Assembly: GCA_965248255.1 (NCBI GenBank)
Contig: CBDFIW010000004.1
Coordinates: forward strand, 2,790,001-2,854,000
Direction of reading: 5' to 3'
From: JAKZVK01 sp965248255
GTDB lineage: Bacteria; Acidobacteriota; Terriglobia; Bryobacterales; UBA6623
DNA length: 64,000 nt
The position numbers and the translations under genes were made by a program. This document shows, piece by piece, positions 35,006 through 43,197 of this stretch (position 1 is the stretch's first letter; every line of letters begins with the position of its first letter). The notes below the pieces were generated by a model that saw only the letters and a program-made list of their open reading frames with translations, ran no database searches and was not told where the DNA came from.

Positions 35006-35087
35006 GGAGAATCGCGAGCTCTTTGTTTTCCAGAAGAAGGACGGCGTCTGGAAGATCTCCCGCTACATGTTCAACAAGACCTCTTGA
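34598..35087 (+). pseudogene. Exported SnoaL-like (DUF4440-type) protein, frameshifted
   Basis: A signal peptide (MRLTTSLLLTVLLIAVGGHA) precedes a SnoaL/DUF4440 cone domain: LQTLLDRYEGALNTSDVDAV, ELYAADGVFMPSSAPTAVG. After AFC the frame is lost, but one base over it resumes as SKGTVTVLANDTSAPEENRE and LFVFQKKDGVWKISRYMFNK and ends at 35087. Removing one T from the TTTT run at 34943-34946 restores a continuous domain (AFARTGSKGTVTV). Either a recent mutation or a homopolymer error. Family role: small-molecule binding or isomerase-like, unknown here. Confidence 0.75.
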
Positions 35088-35231
35088 TCCCTGCGGAGCA
35101 CGGGCGTGGGTATGGAGAGCCCGCTCCGGCTTCCGTTTTTCACCGCGTCGCGATGCGTCAACCCTAGAATAAGGAGCCAATCCATGTCACAGAACACGCG
35201 TTACCTCCGCGTCGACTGAGGAGGGCCGATC

Positions 35232-36215
35232 ATGCGCACGAGCATGAAAGCTGTCGTCGTCGAACGCCCCGGACCGCCCGAGGTGCTAACGCTCCAGGAA
35301 CGGCCGGTGCCGCAGCCGAAGACGGGCTGGGTGCTGATCAGGGTCCGAGCCTTCGGGCTCAACCGCTCCGAGCTGTTCACTCGGCAAGGCCACTCGCCCT
35401 CGGTCACGCTCCCGCGTATTCTCGGGATCGAGGCGGTGGGGGAGGTCGTGGCCGCTCCGGGCACCGAGTTGTCGCCGGGCCAGACCGTGGCCACCGCTAT
35501 GGGAGGTATGGGCCGAAAGTTCGACGGTTCCTACGCCGAGTACACCTGCGTTCCGGCGAGGCAGGTGCAAACGCTCGAAACGACGCTTGACTGGCCGACG
35601 CTCGGTGCGCTTCCCGAGATGATCCAGACTGCGTGGGGCTCCCCCCACACCTCTCTCCAGGTGCGATCCGGCCAGACCCTCCTCATTCGCGGTGGCACGA
35701 CCTCCGTGGGACTGGCGGCGGCGGTTCTGGCGCGAAAACACGGTGTCACTGTCGCAGCGACCAGTCGTCGCCCGGAACGTGAACAGCTCCTGCGCGACAA
35801 CGGTGCGGATGCTGTCTTCGTCGACACCGGCAGCATCGCCGAGGAGGTCCGACACACGTTTCCCGATGGAGTCGACTACGTTCTGGAGCTCGTTGGGACG
35901 ACGACGCTGCTCGACTCGCTCCAGGCCGCCAAGCGTCACGGCGTCGTCTGCATGACCGGGATGGTCGGCGACAAATGGGACTTCGAGCATTTCGCGCCGA
36001 TGGAAGCCATTCCGACCTCCGTCTGCCTGACAACGTACGCTGGCGGTACCGAGGATTTTGTGAGGACTCCGCTTCAGGAGTTCGTCAGCGAAGTCGAAGC
36101 CGGGCACAGCCGCGTTAAGGTGGGGCGAGTTTTTAGGCTGGATGAGATCGTCGAGGCCCATCGCTTCATGGAAGAGAACCGTGCCGAGGGGAAGCTCGTC
36201 GTCCTCACCGGGTAG
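35232..36215 (+). CDS. Zinc-independent MDR alcohol dehydrogenase/quinone reductase family protein
   Basis: 327 residues. The ATG at 35232 has GAGGAGGG just upstream. MKAVVVERPGPPEVLTLQERP, VRAFGLNRSELFTRQG, ILGIEAVGEVVAAPG and the cofactor site LIRGGTTSVGLAAAVLARKHGVTVAATSR identify the NADPH quinone-oxidoreductase branch of medium-chain dehydrogenases. Catalytic-zinc ligands are absent, as usual for this branch. It likely reduces quinones or enones in the cytosol. It lies inside the accessory stretch between the exporter genes. Confidence 0.9.
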   Translation: MRTSMKAVVVERPGPPEVLTLQERPVPQPKTGWVLIRVRAFGLNRSELFTRQGHSPSVTLPRILGIEAVGEVVAAPGTELSPGQTVATAMGGMGRKFDGSYAEYTCVPARQVQTLETTLDWPTLGALPEMIQTAWGSPHTSLQVRSGQTLLIRGGTTSVGLAAAVLARKHGVTVAATSRRPEREQLLRDNGADAVFVDTGSIAEEVRHTFPDGVDYVLELVGTTTLLDSLQAAKRHGVVCMTGMVGDKWDFEHFAPMEAIPTSVCLTTYAGGTEDFVRTPLQEFVSEVEAGHSRVKVGRVFRLDEIVEAHRFMEENRAEGKLVVLTG

Positions 36216-36323
36216 GTGCCTACCAAAGTGCTAGGGTCTTTGTTGCGACGAGCGTCGTCGGGAACCGAAGTATACGAAATTAACTAATCTAGGTTAGGCG
36301 TCACAGCAATATGGAGAGCGATT

Positions 36324-36935
36324 ATGACTGAAAAGAAAGCATCGACGGATTATCCAATTCACGAGCTTCTTGCGGAACGGTGGAGCCCCTACGGCTTCGA
36401 AGACCGGCCGGCTGCGCAGGCCGACCTCCGTTCTTTGTTTGAGGCGGCTCGCTGGGCAGCGTCCTCCTATAACGAACAGCCTTGGAGCTATCTCGTTGCG
36501 ACGAGGGAAAACCCTGTGGAGTTCGCACGACTCCTCTCCTGTCTCGTAGAGGGAAATCAGGCGTGGGCGAAGGCCGCACCGGTGCTTGCGTTGGGTGTCG
36601 TTAGTCTGAGATTTTCGCGGAACAACAAGGAGAATAGCGCCGCCGTTCACGACCTTGGTCTGGCCGCCGGAAATTTACTTGTCGAGGCGACGGCCCGAGG
36701 CCTGTGTGTCCATCAGATGATCGGCATACTTCCCGACAAGGCGCGTGAGGTATACCAGATACCGGAGCATTCTGAGGCGTGGACGGCTATCGCGATCGGA
36801 TACAACGGAGACCCGGCCAAACTACCAGATGCTCTCAAGGAGCGCGATCTTGCACCGAGGCAGCGAAAGCCGCTGAGTCAGTTTGTGTTCACCGGCAAGT
36901 GGGGGGATCCGCTCGTGCTGAAGCGCGACACCTAG
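36324..36935 (+). CDS. Nitroreductase family protein
   Basis: 203 residues, FMN-dependent NAD(P)H oxidoreductase fold. RWSPYGFEDRPAAQADLRSLFEAARWAASSYNEQPWSYLVA is the FMN-binding N-terminus; AAVHDLGLAAGNLLVEATARGL and a C-terminal AIAIGY-GDP complete the fold. Substrate unknown. With the neighbouring quinone reductase it may form a small redox or detoxification pair, though the 108-base gap makes an operon uncertain. Confidence 0.88.
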   Translation: MTEKKASTDYPIHELLAERWSPYGFEDRPAAQADLRSLFEAARWAASSYNEQPWSYLVATRENPVEFARLLSCLVEGNQAWAKAAPVLALGVVSLRFSRNNKENSAAVHDLGLAAGNLLVEATARGLCVHQMIGILPDKAREVYQIPEHSEAWTAIAIGYNGDPAKLPDALKERDLAPRQRKPLSQFVFTGKWGDPLVLKRDT

Positions 36936-36942
36936 GAAGGCT

Positions 36943-37046
36943 AGGAAGTCAGAAGTAAGTCAGGGAGGAAGTCAAAGAGGAAGTCAGGGACGAGGAAGTC
37001 AGGGACAGGCTGCTACTTTTGGAGATTCGCGACTTCATCGCGAATC
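36943..37046. repeat. AGGAAGTCAGGGA direct repeats plus hairpin
   Basis: Irregular copies of AGGAAGTCAGGGA or close variants occupy 36943-37009. They are followed by a perfect hairpin GATTCGCGA-CTTCA-TCGCGAATC (37024-37046). The pattern recalls the flanks of REP-associated transposase (RAYT) genes, but no such transposase frame is present. Confidence 0.6.
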
Positions 37047-37359
37047 GGGTCGGCAAGGCTTTGGAACTCCCGGTTTGCGGACAGGGCGAGCCTGAGCGTC
37101 CAGCTCATAACCGTTGTCCGAGAGGAACTCTTCGAGCGTCAGCGCGGACGCACGCTCACCCTCGCGCTCAACCGCAACGTGGTGGCCTTGTCGCGACCTC
37201 CGACGCATAGGATCACAGGTTTTGCGGAAATTTTCGTCCCTATTTTTCAACGACTTGCGTCTCTGGACGGTCCTCGTGCCGGCAACCGAATCGTATACTG
37301 GAGGCGAAAAAGCTTGCCTCAACGATACCGGATGCAGGCTCGCGCGGTCGTGGGCGCAC

Positions 37360-37544
37360 CTAGCCTGCATTTCTCCCCACGTGGCGAGGCGAAGTGCGTG
37401 AGAAGGCCATCAGGACGAGGCGCGGGGCGCTTGGCGCGCGGAGGTGTACTTGACGGTACATTGAGCACGGCAAGCAAGCGCAACGAAGTCGCGGCGGTCT
37501 TATCGCGTGCTTCGTCCGTCAGGTGGTGAGAAATGCAGGCGAGG
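37360..37544. mobile_element. MITE-like element with about 38-bp inverted ends
   Basis: The left end (37360-37398, starting CTAGCCTGCATTTCTC) and the complement of the right end (37507-37544, starting CTCGCCTGCATTTCTC) are near-identical over about 38 bp. The total length of about 185 bp encodes nothing. A further inverted copy of ATGCAGGCT/AGCCTGCAT (37332-37340 and 37362-37370) overlaps the left end. Probably a non-autonomous transposable element. Confidence 0.65.
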
Positions 37545-37618
37545 CCCGTGGCCTTCTCTTTAACCGGCCGCACCGGCGAGTTGCGTCGTCGACTATGTGT
37601 CAGAAGTTTTTTGAAAAC

Positions 37619-37650
37619 CTTGCCAAACCTTGCCAAACCTTGCCAAACGG
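37619..37650. repeat. Three tandem copies of a 10-bp unit
   Basis: TGCCAAACCT is repeated three times (last copy TGCCAAACGG) directly after a T-rich stretch. No spacer sequences, so it is not a CRISPR. Confidence 0.85.
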
Positions 37651-37784
37651 CGGGCCGGCCCGAGCAGGTCAGCCCATGCGATGAAGCTGCCAGGACCGCC
37701 CCGTGGCGCAGGTCCCCAGACCTGCCGTATCGGTACTCCTACCGACACAGGGCTTCAGCCGCCCCAGCCCTCGCAAACCTAAGC

Positions 37785-37954
37785 AACGAAACAAACCCAA
37801 TCTCCCCGAACTCGCGTGAAATCATGGATTGCAAAGCCGCCCGCAACCACTCCTACACACCTGTCAACCTGGAAAAACGAAGCGAACCCAATTCCCGCCT
37901 ACGCTTCAACCGATCACCCGTCCAACGAAGATATCCGGAACGAACCCAATTCCG
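37785..37954 (+). repeat. Cluster of three short interspersed repeats (GAAnCGAACCCAATTC type)
   Basis: Copies at about 37786 (ACGAAACAAACCCAATCT), 37876 (AACGAAGCGAACCCAATTCC) and 37938 (GGAACGAACCCAATTCCG) resemble the isolated copy at 3755-3772. The spacing is about 90 and 62 bases. All copies share orientation. No protein-coding explanation was found. Confidence 0.65.
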
Positions 37955-38042
37955 TCCAAGCTACTTGGGATCAATGGCTTGGCATAGATGTCTGTTCGCA
38001 ACTCTCGGTTCACGAGCGTGCCGGACACTTCCCCTCGTGCGG

Positions 38043-38073
38043 ACGGCTCACGGCTCACGGTTCACGGTTCACG
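38043..38073. repeat. TCACGG tandem units upstream of the exporter ATPase
   Basis: Four units of the type GGCTCACGGCTCAC / GGTTCACGGTTCAC follow each other immediately before the ATPase ATG at 38078. They leave little room for a normal ribosome-binding site, which suggests that insertion or expansion altered the leader. Confidence 0.7.
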
Positions 38074-38077
38074 AACA

Positions 38078-39403
38078 ATGACAGCACTGGCTTTCCATTC
38101 CGTCTCGAAGAGCTACCCGGTCTATCGCTCGCCCTCCAACCGCCTCAAAGAACTCGCCACCTTCAACCGGCTGAAATACCATCGCGACTTCTGGGCCTTG
38201 AAAGACGTCTCGTTCGAGGCGCGCCGCGGCTCGGTCTTCTGCCTGATCGGAGAAAACGGCTCGGGCAAGAGCACCGCCCTGCAGCTTGCCGCCGGGATCT
38301 TCCCGCCGACCGAAGGCCGCATCGAGGCCGGCGGGCGGGTCGCGGCCCTGCTCGAGTTGGGTGCCGGCTTCAACCCGGAGTTCAGTGGCCGGGATAACGT
38401 GTTCTTGAGCGCGGCACTCATGGGCCTCTCCACGAGGCAGATTGAACAGCGCTATGCTGACATCGAGCGCTTCGCCGAAATCGGCACCTTCATCGATCGG
38501 CCGGTGAAGACCTACTCGTCGGGCATGCTCGTCCGGCTGGCGTTTGCCGTGGCCATTTACGCCGATCCGGAGATTCTTTTGGTCGACGAGGCGCTGGCCG
38601 TGGGCGACTACTATTTCCGGCGGCGCTGCCTGCGCAAAGTACAGGAGTTCCGCAGCCGCGAGGTGACCATTCTTTTCGTGTCCCACAACGTGGCCGACGT
38701 CAGAGCGCTGGGTGACGAAGCACTCTGGCTTGAGAAGGGCCGATGTGTCGAGATCGGTCGGCCCGCGGACGTGGTTTCCCACTATCTGGCCCGCATGGCC
38801 CGGAAAGACGCCCTTTACGCTCAGGCTCACCCCGGCCCTCGGGTAGCCAGTCAGATGTTGGGGGCCGATTCGCCGCCCGATATCGTCGAGACGATCCCGA
38901 ACGTCGATCGGCGGCACGGAGATCAACAGGCTGAGATCATCGGAATCGCCGCCCTCGATCAGAATGGCCGGCATGTTCAGCTCATCGAACCCGACACAGT
39001 TCTGACGATCCGGGTCAGCTTCCGGGCGCGGACGGCCTTGCTGAACCCGGCCGCCGGCGTCCTCATACGCAACCACGTCGGTCTTGAGTTCGCCGGGACC
39101 GATAGTGCACGTGAGAACGTCTTACTGCCACACCGCGCGCCGGGTGAGATCTGTACTGTCGATTTCGAGTTCGCCGTGCCCGAACTCTACCCGGGCAACT
39201 TCTCGTTTACCCCCTACGTCAAGAGCGGGCCGGCCGCCAACAGCAGCGTCTGTGACTGGATCGACAATGCTTTGACCCTCCAGATGGCCCACCGGGGCCG
39301 CCAGGTCTACGGCTACATTCACCTCCCGTGCCGCGTTTCCGTCAACGGCCGTTTTCAAAGCGCCGGGGACGCCCAACCCTTCGAACCAAGATGGGCAAGC
39401 TGA
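38078..39403 (+). CDS. ABC exporter ATPase (Wzt-like) with C-terminal carbohydrate-binding-type domain
   Basis: 441 residues. ALKDVSFEARRGSVFCLIG leads to Walker A GENGSGKST; the signature YSSGM, Walker B ILLVDEALAVGD and switch His SHN follow. Beyond about residue 250 a beta-rich C-terminal extension (IIGIAALDQNGRHVQLIEPD ... VDFEFAVPELYPGNFSFTPYV) matches the Wzt substrate-recognition domain that reads the O-antigen end. The ATG at 38078 removes a repeat-derived extension. It overlaps the glycosyltransferase start by 13 bases. Confidence 0.93.
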   Translation: MTALAFHSVSKSYPVYRSPSNRLKELATFNRLKYHRDFWALKDVSFEARRGSVFCLIGENGSGKSTALQLAAGIFPPTEGRIEAGGRVAALLELGAGFNPEFSGRDNVFLSAALMGLSTRQIEQRYADIERFAEIGTFIDRPVKTYSSGMLVRLAFAVAIYADPEILLVDEALAVGDYYFRRRCLRKVQEFRSREVTILFVSHNVADVRALGDEALWLEKGRCVEIGRPADVVSHYLARMARKDALYAQAHPGPRVASQMLGADSPPDIVETIPNVDRRHGDQQAEIIGIAALDQNGRHVQLIEPDTVLTIRVSFRARTALLNPAAGVLIRNHVGLEFAGTDSARENVLLPHRAPGEICTVDFEFAVPELYPGNFSFTPYVKSGPAANSSVCDWIDNALTLQMAHRGRQVYGYIHLPCRVSVNGRFQSAGDAQPFEPRWAS

Positions 39404-41799
39404 TCGCCGTCGCCAAGGCGGCCGGCCGCGCCGTCTTTCTGCTTACAGCCTCCCCTGTCCTGCTGCCATTGGCGTTCGTTAGTCTCCGGCTCGCCGACCT
39501 CCGCGCACGTGTCGGCCGTCCGAAATCGTTACCCGAAGAAACCTCTGCTTCAACCAGCGCCGTAAGCGTCGTCATCCCGACCTGGAACGGCCGCGACCTG
39601 CTCGCACGCAACCTGCCTCATGTACTGGCCGCTCTGGGCGACGGGCCCCGGCACGAGGTGATTGTCGTCGACAACGCGTCGAGCGACGGCACGGCCGACT
39701 TTCTCCGTGATCGTTTCCCGCAAGTCACCGTGCTTGCACTCGATGAGAACCTCGGCTTCGGCGGCGGTTCCAACGCCGGCATCCGGCGGGCGCGCAACGA
39801 CATCGTTCTGCTGCTCAACAACGACATGCGGCCCGAGGCGGGGTTCATCGAGCTGCTGCTGGAAGGGTTCTCGGACCCACGCGTCTTCGCCGTGACCGCG
39901 CAGATCCACTTCTCCGATCGCGCCAAGCGCCGCGAGGAAACCGGCCTCGTGCAAGGCAGTTGGGTCAACGGCAGCCTGCATGTTGAGCACCGCGCCGACG
40001 ACCAGGTCACGAGCCTGTTCCCGACGTTCTATGCCGGCGGCGGATCCACCGCTTACGACCGCCGGAAGTTCCTCGAGTTGGGCGGATTCGACGCGTTATT
40101 CGAGCCGTTCTATTTCGAAGACACTGACATCAGCTACATGGCGTGGAAGCGAGGTTGGGTGATCCTCTACCAGCCGCGTAGCGTCGTCTATCACGAGCAT
40201 CGGGCGACGATCGGGAAGGCCTTTCCAACGGCCTACATCGACGCGGTGTTTGAGAAAAACCGCCTGTTGTTCGTCTGGAAGAACATCCACGAACGCAAGC
40301 GCCTGGCGGCACACTTCTTCTGGACCTATGCCGGCATGTGGGTGCGTTTGCTGCTCGGGCCCACTCCGACACGCCCCGCGCCGCGCAGCGTCCTGCGGGC
40401 GCTGAGCCAGTTCCCCGCGTTGTTGAAGTCTCGCCGCCGAGCCCGGCATCTATCCGCGGTCAACGACACGGAGGCCTTTCGGCGTCCGCTGGGTGGGTAC
40501 TTCCGAGACCGCTTCTGCGAGGTCGCTCCCGACCACCGCAAGCTCAACGTCCTCTTCGTGTCGCCTTATCCGATCGAGCCCCCCATCCATGGTGGCGGCG
40601 TGTTCATGAACCAGACAGTGCGCCATCTGGCGCGGCTGGCCCGACTGCACCTGCTCTGTCTGCTCGACGAGCCTGACGATCTCGACACCCATCAGACGCT
40701 GCGCAACGTGTGTGCCGGCGCCGAGTTCATGGTTCGTTGGAAAGAGGCGTCGATGGGGATCGGCTCCTTGTCACCTCATGCGGCGCGCATGTTCTACCAT
40801 CCCGACCTGCTGTGGAAGATTCATCGCACCATCTTCCAGCGCGAGATCGACGTCCTACAGCTCGACTACACGCAACTGGCAACCTACGCGCCGGACTTCC
40901 GCCAGATAGGCTCGTTTCTGTTCGAGCACGACATCTTCTTCCAATCCATCCTCCGATCAATGAAGAGGCAGCGCAGCGTGGCTGGCTGGCTGCAATACGG
41001 CCACGAGTATCTGCGGGCCCTTCGCTTTGAGCGGCGGGCGCTAACCCGCTTTGACGCAGCCCAGGCCTGCACGGCGGAGAACCGCCGCCACCTCGAATCC
41101 TTCGTGTGGAACGGCGCGCCCATCGTCGAGGGACTGCGCGCCGGCATCGACGTCGACCGCTACCGCTATGTCGAAGAGGGCCGCGAGCCGGACACGGTCC
41201 TCTTCGTGGGCAACTTCAGGCACCTGCCTAACCAGGACGGCCTGCGTTACTTCGTCCGGAAGATGTGGCCGCGCATCAGGGCGAAGCGCCCCGAGAGCCG
41301 CTTGGTGGTCGTCGGGGCACAGGCGCCACCCGCCCTCCGCAATACCCTTCTCCAGCCGGGTGTCGAGTTCACCGGCCGCGTCGCCGACATCCGTGAGCCC
41401 TTGGAGAAGTACGCCGTCTTCGTCTGTCCGGTGCTGGTGGGTTCAGGGGTTCGCGTGAAGCTGCTGGAAGCCTTCGCGGCGGGCATTCCTGTCGTCTCCA
41501 CATCCCTGGGGGCGGAGGGCCTGACCAACGGCCGTCCGGGCAATCGTGCAGAGCCTCTTTTCGAGCGAGCCGACAAGCCCGACGACTTCGCCGACCGCGT
41601 CCTAAAGCTACTCGATGACCCGGCCCATGGCCGTAGGCTCGCCCGGCGCGCGCGCCGTGAAGTCGAGGAGAAGTGGAATATCGAGACCAACACCGTGCGC
41701 CTAGAGCGGCACTACCGCGAGGTCGTGCGGGAGAAGCTCTCGAAAAGCGGTGCAATGCCCAACCCGTTGCGAGTCGGCGCCACCAAGGCGGTCGCCTGA
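39391..41799 (+). CDS. Bifunctional GT2-GT4 glycosyltransferase
   Basis: 802 residues. After a short hydrophobic N-terminus, residues about 55-330 form a GT-A family 2 domain: VSVVIPTWNGRDLLARNL, VIVVDNASSDGTADFL, VLLLNNDMRPEAGF (DxD-like), GGFDALFEPFYFEDTDISYMAWKRGW. From about 395 a second, GT-B family 4 domain starts (LNVLFVSPYPIEPPIHGGGVF) and continues with DTVLFVGNFRHLPNQDGLRYF, VVVGAQAPPALR, VFVCPVLVGSGVRVKLLEAFAAGIPVVST. Two transferases in one chain suggest consecutive sugar additions. It overlaps the ATPase gene by 13 bases and belongs to the exporter cluster. Confidence 0.92.
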   Translation: MGKLIAVAKAAGRAVFLLTASPVLLPLAFVSLRLADLRARVGRPKSLPEETSASTSAVSVVIPTWNGRDLLARNLPHVLAALGDGPRHEVIVVDNASSDGTADFLRDRFPQVTVLALDENLGFGGGSNAGIRRARNDIVLLLNNDMRPEAGFIELLLEGFSDPRVFAVTAQIHFSDRAKRREETGLVQGSWVNGSLHVEHRADDQVTSLFPTFYAGGGSTAYDRRKFLELGGFDALFEPFYFEDTDISYMAWKRGWVILYQPRSVVYHEHRATIGKAFPTAYIDAVFEKNRLLFVWKNIHERKRLAAHFFWTYAGMWVRLLLGPTPTRPAPRSVLRALSQFPALLKSRRRARHLSAVNDTEAFRRPLGGYFRDRFCEVAPDHRKLNVLFVSPYPIEPPIHGGGVFMNQTVRHLARLARLHLLCLLDEPDDLDTHQTLRNVCAGAEFMVRWKEASMGIGSLSPHAARMFYHPDLLWKIHRTIFQREIDVLQLDYTQLATYAPDFRQIGSFLFEHDIFFQSILRSMKRQRSVAGWLQYGHEYLRALRFERRALTRFDAAQACTAENRRHLESFVWNGAPIVEGLRAGIDVDRYRYVEEGREPDTVLFVGNFRHLPNQDGLRYFVRKMWPRIRAKRPESRLVVVGAQAPPALRNTLLQPGVEFTGRVADIREPLEKYAVFVCPVLVGSGVRVKLLEAFAAGIPVVSTSLGAEGLTNGRPGNRAEPLFERADKPDDFADRVLKLLDDPAHGRRLARRARREVEEKWNIETNTVRLERHYREVVREKLSKSGAMPNPLRVGATKAVA

Positions 41800-41840
41800 T
41801 TCGGTTCAGTGAACCGTGTCGAGCACCCAGCCTGGGCGAG

Positions 41841-42386
41841 CTACTGAAGGTCCGGCGTGGTTTCTTTCTTGAACCGCTGCACGACGTTACGTGCTTGTTT
41901 GTGGAGCTCGTTGGGAGCGGGATCGAACTCTTTGAGGTAGGTAGACCACACTACCCGACGTGAGGCTACGTCCACCAGAAAAAGCGTCCCACGCGACTGG
42001 CCCACCGGCCGGTTCGGTGGCCGCTCGGGGAGGTAGCCTTCGCCGTAGATGCCGGCAGATTCCTCGTCCTCGGCGTCCTCAGGTTCTTCTTCCTGGCTCT
42101 TCTTCTCGTCCTCTTCTTCCGGCAGGGGGAAGAACTCGTCCATTCCTTCGACGAATCGTGCGTCGATGCGCTCGGTCATGACGGCCTGGGCCAACTTCGG
42201 ATCCACGACAACATCAAACGCACCCGCGGCCGCCGCCTGCTCGGCGAGGTAGTGGTCGAAGCCGTGGCTCATCGGCCAGAAGTAGACCTTCTGCCCCGAC
42301 CCCAGCCCGGCGGGCCCACCCGCGTGGACCGCATCAGCCGTGACCAGCAGCGCAAGCGCACATGCTGTCACTAGGGCTCTCCGCAT
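41841..42386 (-). CDS. Small secreted acidic protein, unknown function
   Basis: 181 residues from the ATG at 42386, with a signal peptide (MRRALVTACALALLVTADAVHA). The mature part opens with GQKVYFWPMSHGFDHYLAEQ. It has an internal Glu/Asp-rich block (PEEEDEKKSQEEEPEDAEDEE) and ends with a small beta motif (RGTLFLVDVASRRVVWSTYL). No family was recognised. It converges on the glycosyltransferase gene and is probably monocistronic. Confidence 0.7.
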   Translation of the reverse strand: MRRALVTACALALLVTADAVHAGGPAGLGSGQKVYFWPMSHGFDHYLAEQAAAAGAFDVVVDPKLAQAVMTERIDARFVEGMDEFFPLPEEEDEKKSQEEEPEDAEDEESAGIYGEGYLPERPPNRPVGQSRGTLFLVDVASRRVVWSTYLKEFDPAPNELHKQARNVVQRFKKETTPDLQ

Positions 42387-42471
42387 GTCCGCGATTATAA
42401 CACCGCCCTCTCGAGGCACCTGTTAGACAACCGTAGCGGCGGCTCGCAGAGACCCGCGGGGCTTCGCCTCC

Positions 42472-43197
42472 TCAAGCCAACGTGCCTTTTCGCTTGAGGT
42501 AGGCAATCACCTCATCAGGCACTTCATACTTCGTCAAGCTCATGTTGCCCATGTAACCGACGTCTTGGAACCCCATCGGACTGGTGTAGAAGGCGTCTAC
42601 GGTCATCTTGCGAACCCAGTCGAAGAAGAGCGCGCCGGGCGCGAGATCGGGAGCGGGCTCGGTCAGGTAATCTCGATATCCGGTGTTCTCGTTCGCCTCG
42701 CGGTAAGTGGGCTTTCGGTTCCGCAGGGCCGCCTCGGCTCCGGCCAGCCTTGCCAAAACAGCATCTTGCTGCACGGCCGTCGCGTCAACAAAGCGCTTTC
42801 CGTGCACTTCGAGCATGTGGTTGTCGAGCCATAGGATGCCGCCGTTGTAGATGTGGGCCAACGTCTCACTGCCGCTGCAAAGCACGTCAATGAACTCCGG
42901 CGCGCCCGCTTCCACCGCGCTGCCCGAAACATCGTCAGCAGGGATGATCAACTCAGCCAGGCGCCGAACGGTCGCGAACTCATGGGAGGTGAGAGCCCGC
43001 GGCGTATACTCGCCGTTACCCTTGGCCGCCTCGGCGGCTCGATGAACCCCCTGCGCGGAAGCCTGGTCGAGGATGCCGGCGCCGGTCAGCACCAGCGCGA
43101 TCGCACGGATGGCGTCGCGACGGCTCAGATCGCCGCCCACGGCGTCGATCGTGACGAGCTTCGCAGCCCGGCCGGACTTCGCAGGCGCGTCAGACAT
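42472..43197 (-). CDS. Gluconate 2-dehydrogenase subunit 3-like, Tat-exported
   Basis: 241 residues. The ATG at 43197 overlaps the GMC gene stop by eight bases. A Tat signal (LSRRDAIRAIALVLTGAGILDQ) is followed by the subunit-3 domain: LTSHEFATVRRLAELIIPADDVSGSAVEAGAPEFID and the C-terminal ALFFDWVRKMTVDAFYTSPMGFQDVGYMGN. This subunit carries its GMC partner to the periplasm as a pre-folded complex in known gluconate dehydrogenases. No cytochrome subunit follows. Confidence 0.9.
   Translation of the reverse strand: MSDAPAKSGRAAKLVTIDAVGGDLSRRDAIRAIALVLTGAGILDQASAQGVHRAAEAAKGNGEYTPRALTSHEFATVRRLAELIIPADDVSGSAVEAGAPEFIDVLCSGSETLAHIYNGGILWLDNHMLEVHGKRFVDATAVQQDAVLARLAGAEAALRNRKPTYREANENTGYRDYLTEPAPDLAPGALFFDWVRKMTVDAFYTSPMGFQDVGYMGNMSLTKYEVPDEVIAYLKRKGTLA

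Larger units (their letters stand above)
36936..38077. other. Repeat-rich gene-free kilobase
   Basis: About 1.1 kb between the nitroreductase and exporter ATPase genes with no convincing gene. It carries five different repeat types, listed separately: AGGAAGTCAGGGA units, a MITE-like inverted-repeat element, a 10-bp tandem array, three copies of a short interspersed repeat, and TCACGG units. A 111-residue minus frame (37035-37370) was examined and not supported. Confidence 0.7.

Noticed and set aside
37035..37370. 111-residue minus-strand frame in the repeat-rich region
   Set aside because: No domain, no ribosome-binding site, and it runs into the repeat elements at one side.
36943..37650. 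Possible CRISPR array
   Set aside because: The direct repeats are irregular or spacer-free and no cas gene is present.
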